In this document: piece by piece, positions 1-5,924 of the stretch
How positions within the stretch are numbered: position 1 is the stretch's first letter
How the letters are laid out: every line of letters starts with the position of its first letter
Assembly (NCBI GenBank): GCA_964589145.1
Contig: CAZPSL010000172.1
Span: forward strand, 1-11,393
Source: UBA11858 sp964589145
Lineage (GTDB): Bacteria; Chloroflexota; Anaerolineae; Anaerolineales; UBA11858
Reading direction: 5' to 3'
DNA: 11,393 nucleotides
Made by a program: the position numbers and the translations under genes
Notes under the pieces: model-generated
Told to the model about the DNA's origin: nothing
Seen by the model: the letters and a program-made list of their open reading frames with translations, nothing else
Database searches by the model: none

Positions 1-447
1 GCCCAGCGGGCGGATGCCCTGCTCCCGCAGAACTTCGGCGATGGTTTCGGGCTGCAAGACGCGGGTGTCGTAAGCCGCGAAAATCAGCCCGGCGGCGTAG
101 TTGACGTTGGCGTGCAGCATTCCGGGGATGCGCTCCAGGGCGCGGCGCAGGTACGGGGCTTCGTCGGCGGTGTCCATCCCCTCGAAGGGGATTTGCTCGT
201 GCCGGTAGCGGCCGGAGAGTTTGGCGCCGGCTTTGCGGGCGGTGCGTTCCACCGCTTTGAGGCTGATCTGGTTCGGGTTGTAATGGATGCACACCCGCGG
301 TTTGCCGCCGTCGCGCTCCAGGTGGACGTGGGTGATGCCCCGCCGGGCGCGCAGCGCATCTTGCAGGCGGATCAGGCATTCGTCGTGCGCGTCCGTAACT
401 TCGGGGAGCAGGACGCGGGTTTCAAGTTCAACGGTTTTTTCGGGCAT
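1..447 (-). CDS. Putative heavy-metal translocating P-type ATPase, N-terminal part (cut by window edge)
   Basis: The frame is open from ATG at 447 to the window edge, giving 149 residues with no stop. Two HMA-like ferredoxin-fold modules can be read. Module 1 spans roughly residues 9-77 (TRVLLPEV, then DAHDEC, a long helix, and VCIHYNPNQISL). Module 2 spans roughly 84-149 (QIPFEGMDTADEA, RIPGMLHANVNYAAG, LQPETIAEVLREQGI). The GM-x-C-x-x-C metal site expected in module 2 reads GMD-T93-A-D-E96, so both cysteines are replaced. Module 1 has only Cys24 near the equivalent place. The membrane and catalytic domains (DKTGT and others) lie outside the window, so the ATPase call rests on the tandem HMA-like modules and on the SmtB-like regulator 125 bp upstream on the same strand. 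If correct, it would export a divalent metal, probably zinc, across the cytoplasmic membrane. There is no Shine-Dalgarno: a C-rich 7-bp repeat array abuts the ATG. A different HMA-containing protein cannot be excluded. Confidence 0.68.
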   Translation of the reverse strand, partial: MPEKTVELETRVLLPEVTDAHDECLIRLQDALRARRGITHVHLERDGGKPRVCIHYNPNQISLKAVERTARKAGAKLSGRYRHEQIPFEGMDTADEAPYLRRALERIPGMLHANVNYAAGLIFAAYDTRVLQPETIAEVLREQGIRPLG

Positions 448-452
448 GGGGG

Positions 453-571
453 TTGGGAATTGGGGAGCAGGGATCAGGGATTGGTGAGTGGGAGTTCACA
501 TGCTACATGCGAACATGCACACCTGCAAACTTGCAACTCCCGACTCGCGGCTCTCGACTCCCGACTCGCCA
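453..571. repeat. Heptamer repeat array, G-block then C-block (array 1)
   Basis: This array fills the gap between the regulator and the ATPase gene. The G-block at 453-494 reads as six units in register: TTGGGAA, TTGGGGA, GCAGGGA, TCAGGGA, TTGGTGA, GTGGGAG. The middle (501-536) repeats TGC at 7-8 bp spacing. The C-block at 537-571 is five units: CTCCCGA, CTCGCGG, CTCTCGA, CTCCCGA, CTCGCCA, ending one base before the complement of the regulator's stop codon. The two blocks are partly complementary and could form an imperfect hairpin in the transcript. Confidence 0.8.
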
Positions 572-572
572 C

Positions 573-866
573 TTACTGCTCCTGAACATGATCCAGCCCG
601 CGCTGGAAGAGTTCATTCACGTGGTCGTCATCGATGGCGTAGTACACCTCGCGGCCCTGCTTGCGGGCGCGCACCAGGCGCATCTGCCGCAGGGTGCGGA
701 GTTGGTGCGAAACCGCCGATTCGCTGATGCCGACGATCTCGGCCAGCGCACCGACGTTGGTTTCGCCGTCAATCAGCGCGGCGATGATGCGCACCCGGCT
801 GGGGTCGCTCAGGGCGCGGAACAGTTCTGCGAGTTGGGATGCCTGGGGGTCAGTGAGTCCGGGCAT
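573..866 (-). CDS. SmtB/CzrA-like ArsR-family zinc-responsive repressor
   Basis: This is a 97-residue winged-helix regulator, the usual ArsR/SmtB length. The dimerisation helix is near residues 6-20, the LSDPSRVRII family signature is at 19-28, and the recognition helix is around ISESAVSHQLRTL (47-59). The wing follows (RARKQGREVYYAI). The C-terminal helix has Asp80, His82, His93 and Glu96, exactly the D-x-H-x10-H-x2-E spacing of the alpha5 zinc site of SmtB; CzrA has His in the last position. The alpha3 Cys-x-Cys of ArsR/CadC is absent (TNVGALAEI instead). From the family, apo-protein should repress and Zn(II) (or Co(II)) should release DNA. It precedes the P-type ATPase gene on the same strand and has a matching operator 82-117 bp upstream, so autoregulation of a zinc-efflux operon is the natural reading. 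The ATG at 866 is the only reasonable start; its Shine-Dalgarno is weak. Confidence 0.93.
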   Translation of the reverse strand: MPGLTDPQASQLAELFRALSDPSRVRIIAALIDGETNVGALAEIVGISESAVSHQLRTLRQMRLVRARKQGREVYYAIDDDHVNELFQRGLDHVQEQ

Positions 867-947
867 GGTTCGGGTCGTGGAGAGTGGGGCATGAGTGCGT
901 GGATGGTGGAGTGAAAAGCGTTTTCTCCGTGCTCTCCGTGTCGAAAC

Positions 948-983
948 GAATACATGAATACTTGCTCAAATGTTCATGTATTC
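948..983. promoter_or_regulatory. SmtB/ArsR-type operator
   Basis: GAATACATGAA (948-958) is an exact inverted match to TTCATGTATTC (973-983). Within it, ACATGAATACTTGCTCAAAT (952-971) follows the 12-2-12 operator pattern of SmtB/CzrA regulators, with TGAA and TCA half-sites around an AT-rich centre. It overlaps the -10 box and expected start of the promoter reading toward the regulator gene, as expected for a repressor site. Confidence 0.82.
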
Positions 984-1007
984 TACTCAATTTTGGCAGA
1001 GCGTCAA
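980..1007 (-). promoter_or_regulatory. Sigma70-type promoter of the metal-regulator operon
   Basis: On the minus strand, TTGACG (1007-1002) and TAGAAT (985-980) are separated by 16 bp; each box matches consensus at 5 of 6 positions. Transcription would start near 973, inside the palindromic operator, about 105 bp before the regulator's ATG. Confidence 0.7.
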
Positions 1008-1065
1008 GACGTGCGGGCTTCGGCAGGCACAGCGCGAAGGTTATCATCGCGTCGAGCGGAAGCAC

Positions 1066-1098
1066 AAGACTGGCAGTCCTGCGAGGACTGCCAGTCTT
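1066..1098. repeat. Perfect 15-bp palindrome with 3-base loop
   Basis: AAGACTGGCAGTCCT is followed by GCG and the exact reverse complement. It lacks a following T-tract on either strand. It looks like a dispersed intergenic palindrome (REP-like) rather than an intrinsic terminator. Confidence 0.8.
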
Positions 1099-1153
1099 CG
1101 GTTAAGCAGGCAGCGGATTGCTGACGCGAAGCGGATGAACGGATACGCCGTAA

Positions 1154-1172
1154 TGCGGATTGGCAATCCGCA
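1154..1172. repeat. Short palindrome TGCGGATTG-G-CAATCCGCA
   Basis: Perfect 9-bp arms surround a single central base. The core GCGGATTG-N-CAATCCGC is identical, except for the central base, to that of the longer palindrome at 2336-2366, so the two look like copies of one repeat family flanking the transpeptidase gene. Confidence 0.7.
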
Positions 1173-1200
1173 CCACCCGCGCTCAGCGCGGTGGGCCTCC

Positions 1201-1232
1201 CCCCTCTCCCTTAGGGAGAGGGGCCGGGGGTG
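1201..1232. repeat. GC-rich hairpin with GGCCGGGGGTG tail, copy 1
   Basis: CCCCTCTCCC-TTA-GGGAGAGGGG forms a perfect 10-bp stem (1201-1223), followed by CCGGGGGTG. The 15 bases GAGGGGCCGGGGGTG (1218-1232) recur exactly at 10190-10204 beside a similar hairpin. It lies just past the transpeptidase stop and could act as a 3' hairpin, but no T-run follows the stem on the minus strand. Confidence 0.7.
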
Positions 1233-1250
1233 AGGGAAAAAACGCCCCCC

Positions 1251-2315
1251 TTACACAACGCTCACGCGGGTGCCGTAGCCGCGCACATCCCAGCCGCGGC
1301 GGTCGCTGACGGGGTATTCGTAAACCGGCGTCACCCAGCGGAACAGCCATTTGGCATCGGCGTTGCGCATGTTGATGCAGCCGTGGCTCATCGGCACGCC
1401 GAAATTGTTGTGCCAGAAGGTGCCGTGCAGGGCGACGCCGTAATCGTAGATAAAAAAACTCGTCCAGGGGACACCCGGCAGGCTGTAACTCCCCGGCGCG
1501 CCTGAGGCGGAGAGGCTCCCCATGTGCTTCGAGGGAGATTTGGAGGTGATGGTGTATTCCCCTTTGGGGGTGCGCGTCCCTGCGGGGACATCGCGCCGCC
1601 CCAAACCCGATGAGATTTTCGCCCCGAAAACCACGGTATCCCCCTCGTAGGCGGTCAAAAACTGCCGTTCCAGGGAAATCTCGATGCGCTTGGCTTCCCA
1701 GGGCAGGTCGGGCGAGATGGGGGCGATCTCTTCGGGCTGGATGATCCGCAAATGGGTGGCGGGGACGTAGTAAATCAGATAGTCGGTGACTTCGGAGGTC
1801 AGTTGATACCAGGGCTGGCGGTCGGGGCCTTCGACCACGTCGGTGATCCAGTGGGTGGTCTCGTAATACAGGCGGAAATGGTGCTTTTGCCAGCCATCGG
1901 CGCGGCTGAACTGGTAAGCCTGCGTGTAGGGCACCGTGACCTCGGCCAGTTGCCCGCTTTCGGGGACGCTTTCCAGCGGGGTGTTGTAGCGATAGTAAAC
2001 CGTCTGAACGTAGGCACTGTGGATGTAGCCCTCCCACACCCGAAACCAGAAGGGGTTGTAGGCGGGGCCATCGGGCGGGGTGAGCGTGTAGTAGATGTTC
2101 AGCAGTTCGTCTTGCAGGGTCCAGCGCACCACCCAACTGTGCTCGCGCGGCTCGCGGTAGATGGCAGTCTGACGGTCCACGGCGATGCGGGCGATGGGCA
2201 GCAGGGGGATTTCACGCTCATCCCGCGGATCGGGGTAGGGTGAGAAAGCCAGCGCGCCCAGCGAGCCGAGGGTCAGGGCACTGAGTTTGAGAAAATCGCG
2301 GCGAGTGAGGGACAT
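1251..2315 (-). CDS. Tat-exported L,D-transpeptidase (YkuD domain)
   Basis: The 354-residue protein starts at ATG 2315, chosen because it opens directly with a Tat signal: SLTRRDFLK at 2-10, then a hydrophobic stretch to about residue 25 (ALAFS). An upstream in-frame ATG at 2354 would add 13 residues and bury the signal, and its codons run through the palindrome at 2336-2366. Residues about 41-190 are beta-rich and look like an SH3-like wall-binding region (IYREPREHSW, FRVWEGYIHSAYVQTV). The YkuD catalytic domain covers about 209-335 and carries HGTFWH (297-302) and S310-H-G-C313-I-N-M-R. Cys313 is the expected nucleophile and His311 its neighbour in the motif. Such enzymes form 3-3 peptidoglycan cross-links or attach proteins to the wall, outside the cytoplasmic membrane. 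A Tat rather than Sec signal suggests folding before export. No clear Shine-Dalgarno was seen. Confidence 0.94.
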   Translation of the reverse strand: MSLTRRDFLKLSALTLGSLGALAFSPYPDPRDEREIPLLPIARIAVDRQTAIYREPREHSWVVRWTLQDELLNIYYTLTPPDGPAYNPFWFRVWEGYIHSAYVQTVYYRYNTPLESVPESGQLAEVTVPYTQAYQFSRADGWQKHHFRLYYETTHWITDVVEGPDRQPWYQLTSEVTDYLIYYVPATHLRIIQPEEIAPISPDLPWEAKRIEISLERQFLTAYEGDTVVFGAKISSGLGRRDVPAGTRTPKGEYTITSKSPSKHMGSLSASGAPGSYSLPGVPWTSFFIYDYGVALHGTFWHNNFGVPMSHGCINMRNADAKWLFRWVTPVYEYPVSDRRGWDVRGYGTRVSVV

Positions 2316-2335
2316 GACGGGTTTCGCGAAAATAT

Positions 2336-2366
2336 ATGTAGAGCGGATTGACAATCCGCTCTACAT
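2336..2366. repeat. Perfect 15-bp palindrome upstream of the transpeptidase gene
   Basis: ATGTAGAGCGGATTG, one central A, then the exact reverse complement. It sits 20 bp upstream of the transpeptidase ATG, so it falls in the 5' leader or promoter of that gene. It shares the GCGGATTG-N-CAATCCGC core with 1154-1172. The next bases (2367-2415) hold nothing recognisable. Confidence 0.8.
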
Positions 2367-2415
2367 TTGCCATCGAACCGGGCAACCACAAAACGATAGA
2401 AAGCCGCGGATGACG

Positions 2416-2937
2416 TTACGCTCTCCAGTAGCCGCGGCGGACGGGACGCACATCTTCGGCGGTGATGAAGGCGGAATCATCTACCTCGCGGACGAGTTTA
2501 TCCACCTCCGGGGCTTTGCGGCGGCGGACGCTGCATTCCAGCATGGTGACCATGCCGTCGCGCCCGCGGGCGGGCACCTCGGTGACGGCGTACCCCGCCT
2601 CGCGCAGTTTTTCGGCGATGGCGGTGCCCCGCCGCGGGCTGATGATGTGCAATCGGGTGTGGCCGACCGCCAGTTTGCCCTCCAGGTACATGCCGACCAC
2701 GTTGCCGGTGGCGAATCCCGCCGCGTAGCCGATGTAGTTGAGCGGGTTGTCCAGATTGGTCATCACCGTGCCGATGGCAAAGACGAAGATACCGGCCTGC
2801 AAAAAGCCCAGCATCCAGACAATGACCTTCTGCCCGCGAATCACGTACATGATCCGCAGCGTGCCAATGGTCATCTCGACCACGCGCAGGGCGAAGATCA
2901 GGGCGGCGGCGGTGATGGCGTTGAGGGTGAGTTCCAT
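2416..2937 (-). CDS. DUF5698/DUF2179 (UPF0316-type) membrane protein
   Basis: The 173-residue protein matches the UPF0316 family in length and layout. The N-terminal half is a membrane domain: hydrophobic segments are near residues 5-30, 38-58 and 65-86, with the family-like string RVVEMTIGTLRIMYVIRGQK at 18-37. The C-terminal half is a soluble DUF2179-type domain (about 92-165: LHIISPRRGTAIAEKLREAGYAVTEV... followed by VTMLECSVRRRKAPEV). Small DUF2179 domains are also found at the end of YitT-type membrane proteins; the biochemical role is unknown. The start at 2937 was chosen because the 22 codons upstream (to 3003) are translation of a 7-bp repeat array. No Shine-Dalgarno is visible before the ATG. 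It is downstream of the phosphorylase gene on the same strand, 80 bp away, but a functional link is not evident. Confidence 0.88.
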   Translation of the reverse strand: MELTLNAITAAALIFALRVVEMTIGTLRIMYVIRGQKVIVWMLGFLQAGIFVFAIGTVMTNLDNPLNYIGYAAGFATGNVVGMYLEGKLAVGHTRLHIISPRRGTAIAEKLREAGYAVTEVPARGRDGMVTMLECSVRRRKAPEVDKLVREVDDSAFITAEDVRPVRRGYWRA

Positions 2938-2947
2938 GGGGTGCAGC

Positions 2948-3010
2948 GGTTGAAGGTTACAGGTTACAGGTTGAAGGTTGAACCTGTAACTTTCAACCTT
3001 CAACTTTCAA
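2948..3010. repeat. Heptamer repeat array, nine units in perfect register (array 2)
   Basis: The whole 63 bp divides into nine 7-bp units with no slip: GGTTGAA, GGTTACA, GGTTACA, GGTTGAA, GGTTGAA, CCTGTAA, CTTTCAA, CCTTCAA, CTTTCAA. Five G-strand units are followed by four complementary-style units. GTTACAGGTT (2963-2972) pairs exactly with AACCTGTAAC (2981-2990), so a hairpin can form. It lies between the phosphorylase stop and the DUF2179 start. Confidence 0.9.
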
Positions 3011-3017
3011 CTGCCAT

Positions 3018-5165
3018 TCACACATCCATCGCCGGATGGTACATCCGCTCGGTGTATTCCTTGACCATGCGGCGCATACTGAACTGCGGCGCCAGCGTGC
3101 GCATGGCCTCTTTCATACGGGCGATCCAGTCACCGGGCAGGCCGTCGGCGGAGCGCTCGTTGTAGTAGAGCGGGATAATCTCGTTTTCCAGGGTGTCGTA
3201 GAGGCTGAGGGCGTCGCGGCGGTCCTGCTCGTCGGGGTCGTCGAGGTCGGTATCGTCACCGATAGCCCAGCCGTTGCGCCCGTTGTAACCCTCCCGCCAC
3301 CAGCCGTCCAGCACGGAGAAGTTGAGTACGCCGTTGAGGGCGGCTTTCTGTCCTGAGGTGCCGGAGGCCTCGTTGGGGCGGCGCGGGGTGTTCAGCCACA
3401 CATCCACCCCCTGGACGAGGTAACGCGCCAGGTTCATGTCGTAATCTTCCAGGAAGACCAGCCGCCCGCCGTTTTCGGCTTTTTTGACGGCGCGGTAAAC
3501 CTCCTGGATGAGCAGTTTGCCGGGTTCATCGGCGGGGTGCGCCTTGCCCGCGAAGACGATCTGCACCGGGGTGTTGGGCCGGTTGAGAATGCCTAGCAGA
3601 CGGTCGAGGTCGTTGAGAATCAGGCTGGCGCGCTTGTAGGTGGCAAAGCGGCGGGCGAAGCCGATGGTCAGGGCGTAGGGGTCGAGCAGCGTACCCGCCG
3701 CAACCACCTGAACGGGGTGAACGCGCAGGTTCAGCCATTGCTTGCGGGCGCGGTCGCGCATGTAGGATACCAGTTTGCGCTTGAGATGACGGCGCAGTTC
3801 CCAGAATTCGGCGTCGGGGATGTCTTCGATATGCTCCCAGATTTCAGGGTCGTCCACCCGTTCCAGCCAGTTTTCGGGGAAGTAGGCATCCAGCAGATGA
3901 TACAGGCGGCGCGCCATCCACGTTCCGGTGTGGACTCCGTTGGTGATGTAGGTGATCGGCACGTCATCCGGTTTGCGCCCCGGCCACAGGAACTGCCACA
4001 TCTCGCGGGCGACCTGCCCGTGCAGTTCCGAGACGCCGTTGTGCTGCCCGGAGAAGCGGAACGCCAAAATGGGCATACTGAAGGTCTCGCCCCAGGGCAT
4101 CTCGTGACGGGCGAGGTCAACAAATTTTTCGCGGTCCAGGTGGAGTTCAGGCCACAGGTGGGAGAAGTATTTGTCAATCAGCCAGAGGGGAAACTCGTCG
4201 CTCCCGGCGGGGACGGGGGTGTGGGTGGTGAAAATTGAGGATTTACGTACCTGTTCGACCGCCTCCTCGAAGGTGTGCCCCGCGGCGACGATTTCGCGGG
4301 CGCGTTCCAACCCCATGAAGGCGGAGTGGCCCTCGTTCATGTGCCAGACTTTGGGGTTGTAGCCCAGCACCCGCAGGGCGCGCACGCCTCCCACGCCGAG
4401 GATGATCTCCTGGGAGATGCGGGCATCCAGGTCGCTGTTGTAAAGGCGGGCGGTCAGTTCGCGGTCGGCGGGGGTGTTGCCCTCCACGTCGGTATCCAGC
4501 AGGTAGAGAGGAACCCGTCCAACGTGAATCTCCCACAAACGAGCCAGCACCTCCCGCCCCGGGAGTTCCACAGAAATCGTCAGGGGCTGGTCATCCTCGT
4601 CGAGAATGGGCATCACCGGCAGTTCGCTGAAATCCAGCCGGATGTTGCGGGCCTCCTGCCAGCCGTCTTCGGTGATGTGCTGGGAGAAGTAGCCCCGCGT
4701 ATAGAGAAAACCGACCGCCACCATCGGCAGCCCGAGGTCGCTGGCTTCCTTGATGTGGTCGCCGGAGAGCACGCCCAGCCCGCCCGCGTAGATGGGCAGG
4801 GTTTCGTGCAGGCCGAACTCGGTGGAGAAGTAGGCAATGGGGTCGTGCTGATGATCGCCGAAGTGCTGGCTGTACCAGGTGCTTTCGGCCTTCATGTAGG
4901 CGTCAAACTGGCGGAAAATCTCATCGTAGAAATCCAGGTAATACAGGTTTTGGGTAACGGCATTGAGTTTGGCGCGCTCAACCCGGTGGAGGAAGCGTAC
5001 GGGGTTGTGGTAGGTGCGTTCCCACACATCGGGGTCAATTTGCGTAAACAGCCGCTGGGCGTCCGGCGTCCAGGTCCACCACAGGTTGTAAGCCAGTTCG
5101 CCCAGGCGGCGGATGCGCCGCGGCAAACTGAAATGGTTCGGGATTTCTGCGCGAAAGTTTTTCAT
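3018..5165 (-). CDS. glgP: Alpha-glucan (glycogen/maltodextrin) phosphorylase, GT35
   Basis: The 715-residue enzyme releases glucose-1-phosphate from alpha-1,4-glucans in the cytoplasm with PLP as cofactor. It belongs to the short bacterial/archaeal alpha-glucan phosphorylase form, with a DUF3417-like N-terminus (LGELAYNLWWTWTPDAQRLF, 21-40). Recognisable motifs in order are YAGGLGVLSGDH (126-137), HMNEGHSAF (275-283), FTTHTPVPAGSDEF (312-325), YITNGVHTGTW (406-416), IGFARRFATYKRA (501-513) and NEASGTSGQKAALNGVLNFS (598-617). Lys607 in SGQK is the expected PLP lysine. The start at 5165 is preceded by GAGG about 6 bases upstream and begins with the typical N-terminus; a 49-codon upstream extension to 5312 is repeat translation. 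The protein looks intact. It is divergent from the marR gene with a 221-bp gap. No other glycogen gene is in the window. Confidence 0.96.
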   Translation of the reverse strand: MKNFRAEIPNHFSLPRRIRRLGELAYNLWWTWTPDAQRLFTQIDPDVWERTYHNPVRFLHRVERAKLNAVTQNLYYLDFYDEIFRQFDAYMKAESTWYSQHFGDHQHDPIAYFSTEFGLHETLPIYAGGLGVLSGDHIKEASDLGLPMVAVGFLYTRGYFSQHITEDGWQEARNIRLDFSELPVMPILDEDDQPLTISVELPGREVLARLWEIHVGRVPLYLLDTDVEGNTPADRELTARLYNSDLDARISQEIILGVGGVRALRVLGYNPKVWHMNEGHSAFMGLERAREIVAAGHTFEEAVEQVRKSSIFTTHTPVPAGSDEFPLWLIDKYFSHLWPELHLDREKFVDLARHEMPWGETFSMPILAFRFSGQHNGVSELHGQVAREMWQFLWPGRKPDDVPITYITNGVHTGTWMARRLYHLLDAYFPENWLERVDDPEIWEHIEDIPDAEFWELRRHLKRKLVSYMRDRARKQWLNLRVHPVQVVAAGTLLDPYALTIGFARRFATYKRASLILNDLDRLLGILNRPNTPVQIVFAGKAHPADEPGKLLIQEVYRAVKKAENGGRLVFLEDYDMNLARYLVQGVDVWLNTPRRPNEASGTSGQKAALNGVLNFSVLDGWWREGYNGRNGWAIGDDTDLDDPDEQDRRDALSLYDTLENEIIPLYYNERSADGLPGDWIARMKEAMRTLAPQFSMRRMVKEYTERMYHPAMDV

Positions 5166-5177
5166 CGGGTTCCTCAA

Positions 5178-5273
5178 GGATTGAAGGATTGAAGATTGAA
5201 GATTGAAAATTGGAGATTGAAGGGCGACAGAAGGCAGGCACCTGATACCTGTTTCCCTGCCCTCCCTCCTCAC
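5178..5273. repeat. Heptamer repeat array between glgP and marR (array 3)
   Basis: The G-block at 5178-5220 is GGATTGA twice (one base between them), AGATTGA twice, AAATTGG and AGATTGA. After an 18-bp spacer, the C-block at 5239-5273 is CACCTGA, TACCTGT, TTCCCTG, CCCTCCC, TCCTCAC. The period is 7 throughout with one 8-bp slip. The array begins 12 bp upstream of the phosphorylase ATG and lies in its leader. Confidence 0.75.
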
Positions 5274-5316
5274 ACCGGCGAATCTTACCACAACTCCTGG
5301 TAGCGCAAACACGGTA

Positions 5317-5345
5317 TTGACAAGGCACTGAAAAACAGATAGAAT
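5317..5345 (+). promoter_or_regulatory. Strong sigma70-type promoter of the marR-efflux operon
   Basis: TTGACA at 5317-5322 (perfect -35) and TAGAAT at 5340-5345 (5 of 6) are separated by exactly 17 bp. The expected start of transcription, near 5352, falls inside the palindrome at 5349-5373, about 35 bases before the marR ATG. Confidence 0.85.
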
Positions 5346-5348
5346 TCA

Positions 5349-5373
5349 ACAGTTAGTTAGATTAACTAACTGT
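5349..5373. promoter_or_regulatory. MarR operator: perfect 11-3-11 palindrome
   Basis: ACAGTTAGTTA, GAT, then the exact reverse complement TAACTAACTGT. AT-rich inverted repeats of this size, including TTAG/CTAA half-sites, are typical of MarR-family operators. It covers the transcription start of the promoter just upstream and ends 13 bp before the marR ATG, so autorepression is strongly implied. Confidence 0.87.
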
Positions 5374-5386
5374 CTGGACACCGAAA

Positions 5387-5836
5387 ATGCCTGATCCCCT
5401 CGCCTCCCCTGAAGAACGCCTGCTGAAACTTCTCCAGCGAATGCGGGCTATCCCTGTGCTGAGGCCGCCGGATGAGTTTCCGCTGAGTATGCCGCAGGTA
5501 GCCGTACTCCGCTGGGTGGCGCGTTCTCCCGGCTGCGGCGTGCGCGACATCGCCAAAGGGCTGCATGTTACCCCGCCGACCATCAGTGTGGGCGTGCGCC
5601 GTCTGGTCGAAGACGGCTGGCTGGAACAGCGCAGCGACCCCCATGACCGCCGCGCCCGCCCACTTTACCCGACCGAAAAAGGATACCGCTATCTGGAAAC
5701 CCTGCGACAGCATCACAACCGGATGCTAAAAATCTTCCTCTCCGGGCTGGAACCGGAGGAGCAGGAAACCCTGATTGACCTGCTGGGCCGCGCCATCACC
5801 GCCCTGGAAGAAGCACAAACGCAAATTAAGGATTAG
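5387..5836 (+). CDS. MarR-family transcriptional repressor
   Basis: The 149-residue protein has the normal MarR size. N- and C-terminal helices (about 8-22 and 104-148) would form the dimer. The winged helix-turn-helix covers about 35-102: MPQVAVLRWVARSPG, VRDIAKGLHVTPPTISVGVRRLVEDGWLEQ with recognition helix near 62-76, and the wing SDPHDRRARPLYPTEKG (83-99) containing the conserved D-x-R turn (Asp87, Arg88). MarR proteins usually release DNA on binding small aromatic or lipophilic ligands; the ligand here cannot be read. It is the first gene of a same-strand run with two adaptors, an ATPase and a permease, and has a perfect operator over its promoter, so it most likely controls this exporter and itself. 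The next gene starts 88 bp downstream after a repeat array. No clear Shine-Dalgarno was seen. Confidence 0.94.
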   Translation: MPDPLASPEERLLKLLQRMRAIPVLRPPDEFPLSMPQVAVLRWVARSPGCGVRDIAKGLHVTPPTISVGVRRLVEDGWLEQRSDPHDRRARPLYPTEKGYRYLETLRQHHNRMLKIFLSGLEPEEQETLIDLLGRAITALEEAQTQIKD

Positions 5837-5918
5837 CGACTGGAGATTGAATCGCCCCCCAACCCCCAACCCCCAACTCCCAATTCCCAATCCCCCAATT
5901 CCCAATTTCCAACCCCCA
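5830..5918. repeat. Heptamer repeat array between marR and the first adaptor (array 4)
   Basis: A short G-block overlapping the end of marR (GGATTAG, CGACTGG, AGATTGA at 5830-5850) is followed by a long C-block at 5856-5918: CCCCCAA three times, CTCCCAA, TTCCCAA, one 8-bp unit, TTCCCAA, TTTCCAA, then CCCCCA. The array ends 6 bp before the adaptor ATG and occupies the place where a ribosome binding site would be. Confidence 0.85.
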
Positions 5919-5924
5919 GCCCGC

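Larger units (their letters stand above)
867..1250. other. Gene-free 384-bp region: leader, promoter/operator and palindromes
   Basis: No convincing gene lies here. The right-to-left order is a hairpin with GC-rich flank (1201-1232), a 9-bp palindrome (1154-1172), a 15-bp palindrome (1066-1098), the promoter and operator of the regulator gene (948-1007), and about 105 bp of untranslated leader (867 to about 973). A 71-codon minus-strand frame at 850-1065 crosses the promoter and has no protein-like features. A short imperfect hairpin (CCGCGC-TCA-GCGCGG core) lies near 1177-1191. Confidence 0.7.

Noticed and set aside
112..585. A 157-codon plus-strand frame at the left end
   Set aside because: It is antisense to the HMA-like gene frame, which shows protein-family features and continues open to the window edge; the plus frame also runs through a repeat array.
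850..1065. A 71-codon minus-strand frame that could be a leader peptide of the metal regulator
   Set aside because: It begins upstream of the predicted promoter and runs through the operator, so it would not be on the same transcript.
2938..3003. A 22-residue N-terminal extension of the DUF2179 protein
   Set aside because: It is translation of the heptamer array; the family N-terminus begins at the ATG at 2937.
5274..5316. A glgP promoter with a TAAGAT-like -10 on the minus strand near 5285-5290
   Set aside because: No acceptable -35 box lies at 16-18 bp, so it was not listed.
5775..5924. A 50-residue N-terminal extension of the first adaptor
   Set aside because: It overlaps marR and translates the heptamer array (Pro/Asn-rich); the membrane anchor begins at 5925.
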